NCBI GenBank assembly: GCA_964464145.1
Contig: CAYXFB010000040.1
Location: 1-23,167, forward strand
Reading direction: 5' to 3'
DNA: 23,167 bases
DNA from: UBA5399 sp964464145
Lineage (GTDB): Bacteria > Bacillota > Clostridia > Christensenellales > Christensenellaceae
Below the pieces are notes generated by a model that was not told the origin of the DNA, ran no database searches, and was given only the letters and a program-made list of their open reading frames with translations. The position numbers and the translations under genes are program-made. The number at the start of each line of letters is the position of its first letter. The first letter of the stretch is position 1. Below, one piece after another: positions 15,258-22,456 of the stretch.

Positions 15258-16523
15258 TTATTGAAACATGTTGTCCCAATCGGCGTCGGCAAATGTTTTA
15301 CCAAGCGCGCCCGTATCGGGAACGTCCTCGGCAACCTTATTGGCCGTGGCAACGGATATGAATTCCGTCATGTCATAGCCCTGCTTCCAGGGAGCGTCGG
15401 CCGGCTCGTCGTTGTATGTAACGCCGTAGGCCGGAGGAAGGTTTATGGCGTTCATCATGGTCTCATCCAGCGGATTGGGGCCCAGTATGCCATCCTTCAA
15501 TTTTTTGCCGTTCATTATGCGCACCGCATACTGCACGCCCTCGGCAGAGCCGTGCGGCTGGAATGTGGTGGTCATAGCGTTGAGGTCGGGCATATCCACC
15601 CATTTCCTTATGAAGCTCATCGTGTAGTCGCCCAGCATGGTGGGAGGCGTTTTGCCCGCCGTTTCATAAGCGCGAAGTATACCCTCGGCCATGATGTCCT
15701 GCGTGAGCACGCCGTCTATCTTGTCGTAAGTGGAAAGGAAGGTAGACATCGCCGCCTGAGACTCCGTCTGAGACCAGCTTCCGGGCGCCGTCGCCAGCAC
15801 CTTTATGTCCGGATAATCAGCCAGTATGTCGGAAACCACCTGCTGGCGAACTATATCGGCAGGCATACCGGGCGTGCCCGTGATGTGCACTATGTCGCCC
15901 TTGCCGCCAATAGCGTCCACAAACCATTTTGTCATGATCTCGAAATACTGTTTGTTGTCAACCAGCACCTCAATAAGGTTTTCGTCTATAGCCGCCGGAT
16001 CCGTGTTCACAACCAGCAGCACGCCTGCCGCGTCGCAGGCCGCCTGTATGGGCGCCACCGATGCGGGCGAGATGGGGTTGAGCTGGATGCAGTTCACGCC
16101 GGAGCTAATCATGTTGTTTATCTGGTTCATCTGCTCCGTAACGTCCGTATTTGTGCTGGCCACCACAAAATCCTTTATGATGCCGTTGTCCTTGAGCTCC
16201 TGGCACTTCTTTTCGAACTCCTCAACGTACTGGGCGCGCCATGTGTTGCCCATGTAACCGTTCGCCAGACCCATAACGATCTCGCCCGCGCCCGCAGCCT
16301 GCACCTCCTGCGCGGGTGCGTCCGCCTTGGTCGTGTCGTCCGCGGCCGGTGCTTCGCTCGTCTGCTCCGCGCCGCTTCCCTCGCTCTGCGCCGGAGCGGG
16401 CGCCGCCTCAGCGGGAGCCGCCGCGCTGGGCGCTTCCGCCGCCGGAGCCGCCGGAGCGGAGCACGCCGCCAGCAATGCCACGATCAGCAGCAGGCTTACC
16501 ACCAGCCAAACTTTTCTCTTCAT
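15258..16523 (-). CDS. Sugar-type ABC importer substrate-binding lipoprotein
   Basis: A 421-residue extracellular binding protein, anchored by lipid. The signal peptide has basic MKRKVW, a hydrophobic core and the lipobox LLAAC with Cys21. An unusually long Ala/Pro/Glu-rich linker follows (about 22-75), then a type I periplasmic-binding fold (RbsB/Peripl_BP_4 type) from GEIVMGLANGYMGNTW onward. QLNPISPASVAPIQAACDAAG and VVNTDPAA resemble the hinge and ligand region of sugar-binding members. An AGGAGG ribosome site is directly upstream. It sits 78 bases after the MBL gene; that gap holds a small GGGC/GCCC hairpin and no convincing promoter. As first gene of the importer it defines the ligand, which cannot be named from sequence. 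Confidence 0.93.
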   Translation of the reverse strand: MKRKVWLVVSLLLIVALLAACSAPAAPAAEAPSAAAPAEAAPAPAQSEGSGAEQTSEAPAADDTTKADAPAQEVQAAGAGEIVMGLANGYMGNTWRAQYVEEFEKKCQELKDNGIIKDFVVASTNTDVTEQMNQINNMISSGVNCIQLNPISPASVAPIQAACDAAGVLLVVNTDPAAIDENLIEVLVDNKQYFEIMTKWFVDAIGGKGDIVHITGTPGMPADIVRQQVVSDILADYPDIKVLATAPGSWSQTESQAAMSTFLSTYDKIDGVLTQDIMAEGILRAYETAGKTPPTMLGDYTMSFIRKWVDMPDLNAMTTTFQPHGSAEGVQYAVRIMNGKKLKDGILGPNPLDETMMNAINLPPAYGVTYNDEPADAPWKQGYDMTEFISVATANKVAEDVPDTGALGKTFADADWDNMFQ

Positions 16524-16601
16524 TTTCCATCCTCCTTTTTATTTCGCCGCGGCCGAAAAACCACGGCATAGCTTAAATGGGCAATGCCCAAAAATATTTG
16601 C

Positions 16602-17366
16602 TCATCCAAAAAGCTCGCGCCTATCGTGCATTGTAAGCGCGCCGTCCGGCTTCATCGCGCCCACGGCCGGGTCGTGCCCGGGTATGACGAACTCCGCCTT
16701 CTGCCAAATATCATCCAGCGCCTTATATGCCTGCACGCTGTCCGTAAGTATGTTGGGCAGCAGGTAGGCGGTCAGGTTTTCAAGCAGATTGAGCGCGTCG
16801 CCCGCCACGCAGACTACCCCGCGCTCCGTGTTCACTATGACGGACTGATGGCCGGCCGAATGCCCGGGCGTTGCAATGAGCACGATCCCGTCCAGCAGCT
16901 TCACCTCGCCCCGCAAAAGATGCACGCGCGTAGTATCCACCGCGTTTTTATCGAACAGCTCGTTCAAATATATGCTGCGCTGGTGCGGCAGCGGGTTCAT
17001 AGCCCCAAGCCACTCCGCACTTTGCACGTAAAAATCTGCGTTTTTGAAGAGGCGGTTGTTGCCGCAATGGTCGTAATGTAGGTGTGTATTTATAACGATA
17101 TCCACATCCTCCGCCCGCCATCCAAGAGCGGAAAGCGCGCCCGCCATTGTTTCGCTCTGCGCCTGGCTGCATTCGCACACATTGGCGCTCACCCAGGCCG
17201 CGTCATGCACGCCCGTGTCCACCAGTATGCGATGGCCCGCGCCCTCCACCGCCGCCGCCCAAACGGGTATGCGCAGCGCCGTTCCTCCGCCGCTGTTTCT
17301 GGTGAGGCTGCCCTTGTCCACCAGCAGCTCGCCCATCTTTATGGGCGTAACGGTATATTTATTCAT
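16602..17366 (-). CDS. MBL-fold hydrolase, N-acyl-homoserine-lactonase-like (copy 2)
   Basis: A 254-residue metallo-beta-lactamase-fold enzyme. The dinuclear metal site is complete: H95, H97, D99 and H100 (THLHYDHCG), H169 (TPGHSAGH), D190 (AGDAL) and H231 (PGHD). This arrangement and length match the AiiA/AttM group of lactonases, which open homoserine- and butyro-lactones. Quorum quenching is not implied by the context of CoA enzymes and an importer; sugar-acid or hydroxyacid lactones fit better. The ATG at 17366 has GAGG eight bases upstream and is preferred to a GTG three codons earlier. It begins 14 bases after its paralogue, with which it shares domain layout. Confidence 0.87.
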   Translation of the reverse strand: MNKYTVTPIKMGELLVDKGSLTRNSGGGTALRIPVWAAAVEGAGHRILVDTGVHDAAWVSANVCECSQAQSETMAGALSALGWRAEDVDIVINTHLHYDHCGNNRLFKNADFYVQSAEWLGAMNPLPHQRSIYLNELFDKNAVDTTRVHLLRGEVKLLDGIVLIATPGHSAGHQSVIVNTERGVVCVAGDALNLLENLTAYLLPNILTDSVQAYKALDDIWQKAEFVIPGHDPAVGAMKPDGALTMHDRRELFG

Positions 17367-17380
17367 TTTTGCCACCTCAT

Positions 17381-18133
17381 TCAGATTATTTCCGGGAAAT
17401 TTTCGGATTGATACTTGGCTATCTCGCCGTCATGCCCGCCCATCAGGCGGTTTGCGCGGCTTCTCACGGCTGCCAGCGAAGCGTAGGCCGCCTCAAGGTT
17501 CCACACTATGTTGGGCAGTATATTTTCGTTTATGTTCTCGGGCAGGTTCACCGCGTCGCCGCCCATCGCCACCACGCCCTGCGCCGTGTTCACCAGCACC
17601 GCCTGGCTGCCCGCCGTGTGGCCGGGTGCGGGCAAACAAACTATGCCCGGCGCTATATGCGTCTCCCCGTCCAAAAACTCCCAGGCCGTGTATGGCACCG
17701 CCTCCCAGTTGTAAAGAAAGTGCGCGTAGTACACCCTCTGGTTTTCGATAGCGTTGAAGGAATATTCCCACTCCGCGCGCTGCACGTAAAACCTGGCGTT
17801 TTTGAACATGTAGTTGCAGCCCGCGTGGTCATAATGAAGGTGCGTGTTTATTACTATGTCCACATCCTCCGGCTTCCAGCCAATGCCGGCCAGCGCGCCC
17901 TCCATCGTCTCGTCCGCCTCCTGCGTGACCTCGTATTCGCTGCCCACGCATTTTCGCACCCACTCCACGTCGTGTATGCCCGTATCCACCAGCGCGCGCA
18001 GTCCGCCGCCCTCTATGGCGGTCGCCCATATGGGTGTGGCATATCGTTCGCCGAAACCCCTGCCCATCGTGAGCGGAGATTTGTCCGCATACAGCGTACC
18101 AATGCGCAGCGCGGTCACCTTATATTCGCACAT
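17381..18133 (-). CDS. MBL-fold hydrolase, N-acyl-homoserine-lactonase-like (copy 1)
   Basis: A 250-residue paralogue of the following gene. Metal ligands are H98, H100, D102 and H103 (THLHYDHAG), H172 (APGHTAGS), D193 (GGDAV) and H234 (GGHD). Both copies share LVDTG(V/I)HD, the motif ED(V)DIVINTHLHYDH and a nearly parallel layout, so they arose by tandem duplication, but they have diverged widely outside the motifs. That suggests different substrates or ring isomers rather than dosage. A GGAGG ribosome site lies nine bases before the ATG. It follows the acyl-CoA ligase by 36 bases. Likely a cytoplasmic lactonase or thioesterase-like hydrolase; no signal peptide is seen. Confidence 0.87.
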   Translation of the reverse strand: MCEYKVTALRIGTLYADKSPLTMGRGFGERYATPIWATAIEGGGLRALVDTGIHDVEWVRKCVGSEYEVTQEADETMEGALAGIGWKPEDVDIVINTHLHYDHAGCNYMFKNARFYVQRAEWEYSFNAIENQRVYYAHFLYNWEAVPYTAWEFLDGETHIAPGIVCLPAPGHTAGSQAVLVNTAQGVVAMGGDAVNLPENINENILPNIVWNLEAAYASLAAVRSRANRLMGGHDGEIAKYQSENFPEII

Positions 18134-18169
18134 TTGCCCGTCCTCCCCTTTTCTTCCTATATATATGCC

Positions 18170-19780
18170 TCACCGCGCGTTTTTTTTGAAACGCTCGCGC
18201 AGCTTCTTCTTGTCCACCTTGTTTCCCGGCGTGCGGGGTATCTCCTCCGCGAATTCCAGATATTCGGGTATCTTAAACTTGGCCAGCATAGGCTTCAGGT
18301 GCTCCTTGAGCCCGTCCAAACAAAGCTGCCCATCCGGCCGCAGCCGCACCACCGCCATCACCGCCTCGCCGTAGCGCGCGTCCGGCACGCCTATCACAGC
18401 CGCCTCCGCCACCTGCGGGAGCAATGTTATGGCGTTTTCCACCTCGTTGCACCAGATCTTCTCACCGCCGCGGTTTATCATGTCCTTCTTGCGGTCTATT
18501 ATGTAAACGTAGCCGTCCGCGTCTATGCGCGCTATATCGCCCGTTTTAAACCAGCCCTCGCGGCTCAAAGCCTCCGTCTCCAGCTCGTAATACCTGTCCA
18601 GCATAAAGCTGCCGAAGAGGCACAGCTCGCCCGCCTCGCCATCCGCCGCCTCGCTGCCCTCCTCCGTTAAAAGCTTCACGTCCATACCCGGCACGGGCAG
18701 CCCGGAGGAGCCTATTTTTTCGCTCCGCGCCGCGTCAACCGGGAAGGCCGTTCCGGCGGAGCTGCTCTCCGTAAGCCCGTACACCGTGCGAAACTGCATG
18801 TCCGGCAGCCATTCGTGCAGCTCCTTTATAGCCTTGGGCGGCATATTCGCGCTGCCGCAGGCAAATATGCGCAGCGTGGGCAGCGCGGGAAATTTATCCC
18901 GCTGCTCCAGCAGCATTATGAAAACGGTGGGCGAAGCGTGCAAAAGCGTCACACCCTCTTCCCGCACGCACTCAAGCGCCCGCTCCGCCTTGAAGGCGGT
19001 ATGCAGATGCACCTGCGCGCCGCAATGCACAAAAAGCATGAGCAGCGCAATAAGCCCGGTAACGTGATATATGGGCGTGGCTATCAGCGTAACGTCGTCC
19101 TCCGTTATGCCCAGCACCTTTTCGTAGCTCACTATGGCGTTCGCGATGTTGAAATTGGTGAGCACCACGCCCTTGCTCTTGCCCGTCGTGCCCGAGGTGT
19201 GCATTATTATAAAATCGTCCTCCCACGCGCCGTTGGCGTATGGGTCGGCCTCATATTCGCGCCCCTCGTACAGCGGGGGAAAGCCGCTCTTACCATCGTA
19301 TGCCAGCACGGCCGGGCCCTCCTCGCGGCGCAGCGTGTTCGCGCCCTTTTCGTATTGCTTCTCCGTTAAAACCAGCTTCACGGGCAGCTCGCAAAGCAGC
19401 TTTTTCCACTCCGCCGGTTTAAACTTTGTGCTCACGGGAATGGCCACCGCGCCCAGCTTGGCCAGCGCGTACAGCGCCACGCAAAACTCTATGGTGTTGC
19501 GAAGTATTAGCGCCACGTGATCGCCCTTTTTAATGCCCATGTCATAGTGCAAAAACTGCGAAAAGCGCTTCACCCGCTCCAAAAAATCGCTGTAGGTATA
19601 TTTCCTTCCGCCCTCGTCCACGATTGCCGTTTTATCTGGCAGCCTGTCCGCCGTGCCGAAAAGATCGGCGTATATGTTTTGCGGCGCGTAGGCGTAGGTG
19701 AATACCTTTCGCCCCTTATAGTTGCAGCGCACCATCTTCTGCGTTATTTCACTATCCCAAAGCTGGTTTCCGGACAGCAT
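18170..19780 (-). CDS. AMP-forming acyl-CoA ligase (ANL superfamily)
   Basis: A 536-residue enzyme that activates a carboxylic acid with ATP and joins it to CoA. Motifs occur in order: the P-loop HTSGTTGKSKGV (194-205), YGLTESSS, KTGDIARIDADGYVYIIDR and the C-terminal catalytic lysine region TPGNKVDKKKL. The substrate residues do not match any specific ligase I can name. The ATG at 19780 has a perfect AGGAGG eight bases upstream; an in-frame start at 19840 would add 20 residues without a ribosome site. It follows the SDR gene by 64 bases and precedes the lactonase pair, placing acid activation beside ring opening. Confidence 0.92.
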   Translation of the reverse strand: MLSGNQLWDSEITQKMVRCNYKGRKVFTYAYAPQNIYADLFGTADRLPDKTAIVDEGGRKYTYSDFLERVKRFSQFLHYDMGIKKGDHVALILRNTIEFCVALYALAKLGAVAIPVSTKFKPAEWKKLLCELPVKLVLTEKQYEKGANTLRREEGPAVLAYDGKSGFPPLYEGREYEADPYANGAWEDDFIIMHTSGTTGKSKGVVLTNFNIANAIVSYEKVLGITEDDVTLIATPIYHVTGLIALLMLFVHCGAQVHLHTAFKAERALECVREEGVTLLHASPTVFIMLLEQRDKFPALPTLRIFACGSANMPPKAIKELHEWLPDMQFRTVYGLTESSSAGTAFPVDAARSEKIGSSGLPVPGMDVKLLTEEGSEAADGEAGELCLFGSFMLDRYYELETEALSREGWFKTGDIARIDADGYVYIIDRKKDMINRGGEKIWCNEVENAITLLPQVAEAAVIGVPDARYGEAVMAVVRLRPDGQLCLDGLKEHLKPMLAKFKIPEYLEFAEEIPRTPGNKVDKKKLRERFKKNAR

Positions 19781-19844
19781 TTCAATCCTCCTGATAAACA
19801 AATATTTTCGGCCGGCGCGGCTAAACCTTGCGCCGCCCATATTC

Positions 19845-20582
19845 CTACAATTTAAATCCGCCGCCCACGTATATCACTTCGCCCGTTATATAGGCCGCCT
19901 CGTCACTCGCCAAAAATGCCACGAGGTTGGCCACCTCGACCGGCTTGCCCACGTAACCCATCGGTATCTTGCCCACCATCATGTCCCAGGCCTTCTCGGG
20001 TATGCTCTTTGTCATCTCCGTTTCAATGAAGCCGGGGCAGATTGCGTTGGCCGTAACGCCCTTTCTCGCAAGCTCCTTGGCTGCCGTCTTGGTCAATCCC
20101 ACAACGCCCGCCTTGGCCGCCGCGTAGTTCGCCTGGCCTATGTTGCCCTCAATGCTGGCGGAGGCTATGTTCACTATCCTGCCGTAGCCCGCCTCGCGCA
20201 TCAGCTTGGCCGCCTGCTGCGTGCAGTAAAAATAACCCGAAAGGTTCACGCGAATAACGTCGTCCCACTGCGTATGATCCATCTTGTGCAGCATCGCGTC
20301 CCTGTTTATGCCCGCGTTGTTCACCAGTATGTCTATCTGCCCAAAGCGCTCCAAAACGTCGGCGAAAAGCAGCTCCACCACGCCGGGGTCGGCCGTATCG
20401 CCCACAAAGGCGGCCGCCTGAGCGCCCGCGGCGTTTATTTTTTCCACAGCCTCACGGGCGTTCTGCTCCGAAATATCGGCCAGCGCCACGCTCGCCCCGC
20501 ACAGCGCCAGCTTTTCCGCAATGGCGTAGCCTATCCCCCGGCCCGCGCCCGTAACTATCGCAACCTTGTTTTTCAAATCCAC
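19845..20582 (-). CDS. Short-chain dehydrogenase/reductase, FabG-like
   Basis: A 245-residue classical SDR. The cofactor motif TGAGRGIG (11-18), NNAG (88-91), N114, the active-site serine region IASAS (139-143) and the catalytic YAAAK (Y153, K157) are all present. The C-terminus VIYVGGGFKL is typical of FabG/PhaB. It could oxidise a D-3-hydroxyacyl thioester or a free hydroxy acid, complementing the L-specific dehydrogenase downstream. No other fatty-acid synthesis gene is near, so a housekeeping FabG role is unlikely. The start is GTG at 20582 with GGGAGGT at the right distance. It is the first gene after the regulator, has the best promoter of the operon, and that promoter is flanked by an inverted repeat. 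Confidence 0.9.
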   Translation of the reverse strand: MDLKNKVAIVTGAGRGIGYAIAEKLALCGASVALADISEQNAREAVEKINAAGAQAAAFVGDTADPGVVELLFADVLERFGQIDILVNNAGINRDAMLHKMDHTQWDDVIRVNLSGYFYCTQQAAKLMREAGYGRIVNIASASIEGNIGQANYAAAKAGVVGLTKTAAKELARKGVTANAICPGFIETEMTKSIPEKAWDMMVGKIPMGYVGKPVEVANLVAFLASDEAAYITGEVIYVGGGFKL

Positions 20583-20610
20583 AGTGTAATACCTCCCACT
20601 TTTGTCCGTT

Positions 20611-20653
20611 TTGAAGCGCGCAAAAATACAGATCGGAAAAAATCACGCTTCAA
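20611..20653. promoter_or_regulatory. Candidate operator: TTGAAGCG inverted repeat at the SDR promoter
   Basis: TTGAAGCG at 20611-20618 is matched by its exact complement CGCTTCAA at 20646-20653. The arm centres are 35 bases apart, about 3.3 helical turns. One arm covers the -35 box and the other the expected start point. This is a plausible site for a dimeric regulator, most simply the CdaR-type protein encoded next to it. Confidence 0.45.
20625..20653 (-). promoter_or_regulatory. Candidate promoter of the catabolic operon
   Basis: On the minus strand TTGAAG (plus 20648-20653) and TGTATT (plus 20625-20630) are 17 bases apart, each with four of six consensus matches. The predicted start near 20618 leaves a 36-base leader containing the GGGAGGT ribosome site. 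Confidence 0.45.
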
Positions 20654-20833
20654 CTAAGGAAATGCGCCGCATTCCCACACAGACAGTTTTTAGTTTTGAT
20701 TTCCGCTACTTCCGCCGCGCAAAATGCAGCACGGCCTACAAAAACATTGAAACGAACACTTGCTTTTCGGTTTCTTTACTAGATGATATCACAGCATTCG
20801 TGCAAAAACATCATTCACACACACAGAGTTTTT

Positions 20834-20847
20834 TGTGCATTTGCACA
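20834..20847. repeat. TGTGCA/TGCACA palindrome after the cdaR stop
   Basis: TGTGCA-TT-TGCACA is a 14-base near-perfect palindrome, 28 bases past the regulator's stop. In the minus-strand RNA it is followed by A residues, not U, so it is not a terminator. GCACGAA/TTCGTGC arms also flank it more widely. Possible operator for the operon or the regulator. Confidence 0.35.
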
Positions 20848-20875
20848 TACGCACGAAAAAACACGATAGCAGAGC

Positions 20876-21964
20876 CTATCTCAGCCTGTATATCACATAG
20901 GCGTTATACAGGAAGAATTTGTCGCCAAACTTGCGAAAACTGCGCTTGGTAAGCTCCTCTATCTTTTGCAGCCGGTAATTCAGCGTGTTTCGGTGGATGT
21001 GCAGCTTTTCCGTTATATCGTAAATATTTCCGTCGCAATCAAAATAAGACAGGAAGGTGTTCAATAGCTCGCCAGTCTGATCCTGCTTTTCCAGATTGGT
21101 TATAACATTTTCGAACACATTTTTCCTGTCGTACTGCGAAATAACGTCCTGGCACCAATATTCGTCGAAATAGGCTATTCTGCCCCGCTCCATATCGCCC
21201 ATCCTGCGGGCATACAAAAGCCCCTTGTGCGCGGTGTGGCAGGAGCGAAAAACGTCGGATGTGCGCACGCCCACACCCACGCCCTGTATGTCCGGCAGGC
21301 CGTCATACATCTGCCGCAGCCGCTTTTCAAGGTTTTCCACCTCGCCCTTGGCCTTCACATCGTTCAGTATAAGCAGCAGCTTTTCGCGGTAGCGCAGCAG
21401 ATATTCATTTTGCCCCAAACAGGCCGAAACGGAATCCTTGAGCGAGCTTTGAGAGCGCTCCGCCTCTATCGCCACGCACACCCGCTTCCATTCAAGATCC
21501 ACGCCAAATTCCTCCGCCCGCGCGCGAAAATCCTCGCTGTAGCCGTCGCGCGGCGTGTCGCACCATTCGCGCAGAAAGTTTTCGAAATCGAACTTCTTGC
21601 GCAGATCGGAGTTTATAATATACTGCTGGTCTATCATAAGCTCCGCGATGGCCTTTATCACGTAAACCAGCGCGCGCACCTCGTCCGGGTCGCCGCTTAT
21701 GCCTATCACGCCCACCACCTCGTCACGATATTTGAAGGGCAGGTTCACGCCCATCCTGTCCGTTATGGTGGCCTGGTGCACCTCGTGCAGTCCGTTCTTG
21801 TTTATGGCCTTCAGCGCGCCCTGATGCAGCATTCCCACACGCTGCTTGTCGCCGCTGGCAATAATGATGCCCTCGTTGTTCATCACATTTATGTTGTAAG
21901 AAACGACCTGCATGACATTCTCAACAATTTTCTTCGCCAAATCATCGCTAAGTCCAAACTTCAC
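20876..21964 (-). CDS. cdaR: CdaR/PucR-family transcriptional regulator (sugar diacid type)
   Basis: A 362-residue cytoplasmic regulator. Residues 1-135 resemble the sugar-diacid recognition domain of CdaR (LAKKIVENVMQVVSYNINVM, GIIIASGDKQRVGMLHQGA, ITDRMGVNLPF). The middle (about 150-280) fits the GGDEF-like linker domain. Residues 300-360 hold the PucR-type helix-turn-helix (TEKLHIHRNTLNYRLQKIEEL). E. coli CdaR responds to glucarate, galactarate and glycerate and activates their catabolic genes, including glycerate kinase. The same two proteins bracket this cluster, so the effector is probably a hydroxy-acid intermediate. The start is GTG with GAGGG about nine bases upstream. It is followed by a 293-base gap carrying the operon promoter. 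Confidence 0.92.
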   Translation of the reverse strand: MKFGLSDDLAKKIVENVMQVVSYNINVMNNEGIIIASGDKQRVGMLHQGALKAINKNGLHEVHQATITDRMGVNLPFKYRDEVVGVIGISGDPDEVRALVYVIKAIAELMIDQQYIINSDLRKKFDFENFLREWCDTPRDGYSEDFRARAEEFGVDLEWKRVCVAIEAERSQSSLKDSVSACLGQNEYLLRYREKLLLILNDVKAKGEVENLEKRLRQMYDGLPDIQGVGVGVRTSDVFRSCHTAHKGLLYARRMGDMERGRIAYFDEYWCQDVISQYDRKNVFENVITNLEKQDQTGELLNTFLSYFDCDGNIYDITEKLHIHRNTLNYRLQKIEELTKRSFRKFGDKFFLYNAYVIYRLR

Positions 21965-22133
21965 TGTTTTTCCCTCAAATTAACTTTTTTCGCAACAGAA
22001 ACTCAAACGGCATAGATTTGCCATCTAATACAAAATATTCAGTAATTCTCAGAAACCAGCAAATGAACTAAGCAATTGTATATAATGCTTTTTATTGGAA
22101 ATGAGCGGCCTCTAATACAATCAAAATTATAGT

Positions 22134-22155
22134 GTTTCGCGCAGCTGCGCAAAAC
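22134..22155. repeat. 22-base imperfect palindrome in the divergent promoter region
   Basis: A perfect 12-base palindrome GCGCAGCTGCGC (22139-22150) is flanked by GTTT and AAAC with one mismatched pair (C22138/A22151). It is GC-rich in an AT-rich region, which makes it stand out. Candidate operator serving both divergent genes, or a cruciform-forming site. Confidence 0.5.
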
Positions 22156-22359
22156 GGCGTTCACAATAAACTACCAAACAGCATAAAAACCCTCGCCCCC
22201 AAAGCGCCGGAGCAGATTTATATGCCATGATCCGTATTTTATAGTAATTATAATAGTTTGAAAGCCGGACAATGTCAATATTATTATATAGCATAGATTA
22301 AGTTATAGACGACAATCCCTTTTTATTAACTAATAAATCAACATATAGGGCATCAAGCG

Positions 22360-22368
22360 TGATATAAT
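22360..22368 (+). promoter_or_regulatory. Extended -10 promoter for the nitronate monooxygenase gene
   Basis: TGATATAAT fits the TGnTATAAT extended -10 consensus exactly. No strong -35 is seen, as is common for extended -10 promoters. Transcription would start near 22375 and give a leader of about 80 bases. Confidence 0.55.
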
Positions 22369-22403
22369 CAATTTGGGGTTAAAAAATTCAGTAATACCGT
22401 GAG

Positions 22404-22449
22404 ATGGCAACACCCGGCCGGGCAGTTGCCATATTGCCTTAAAATAAGG
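22404..22449 (+). promoter_or_regulatory. Structured 5' leader with possible ribosome-site hairpin
   Basis: ATGGCAAC (22404-22411) pairs exactly with GTTGCCAT (22425-22432); the interior CCCGGCCGGG can pair further. Then CCTTA (22437-22441) can pair with TAAGG (22445-22449), which covers the start of the AAGGAG ribosome site (22446-22451). Two consecutive hairpins, one masking the ribosome site, suggest translational control. It does not match a riboswitch class I know. Confidence 0.45.
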
Positions 22450-22456
22450 AGAAAAG

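Larger units (their letters stand above)
21965..22456. other. Divergent AT-rich intergenic region, cdaR / nitronate monooxygenase
   Basis: 492 bases without a convincing gene. It holds a near-perfect palindrome (22134-22155), an extended -10 promoter facing right (22360-22368) and a structured leader (22404-22449). For cdaR only a weak candidate is seen on the minus strand: TTGCTG (plus 22057-22062) and AATATT (plus 22034-22039), 17 bases apart. The stretch 22156-22355 shows nothing beyond high AT content. Confidence 0.7.

Noticed and set aside
10291..16523. Lsr-type autoinducer-2 uptake and processing system
   Set aside because: A ribose-type importer beside a thiolase recalls lsrACDB/lsrF, but LsrF is an aldolase-like thiolase unrelated to this Cys/His/Cys thiolase, and there is no LsrK kinase or LsrR regulator.
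16543..16592. Promoter or operator in the gap before the binding-protein gene
   Set aside because: There is a small GGGC/GCCC hairpin and an imperfect TTTCG/CGAAA symmetry, but no acceptable -35/-10 pair with correct spacing.
19781..19840. Longer N-terminus for the acyl-CoA ligase
   Set aside because: No ribosome site for the longer start, while AGGAGG sits at the correct distance before the ATG at 19780.
22375..22456. FMN riboswitch before the flavoprotein gene
   Set aside because: The leader is only about 80 bases and lacks the multi-helix conserved core of the FMN (RFN) element.
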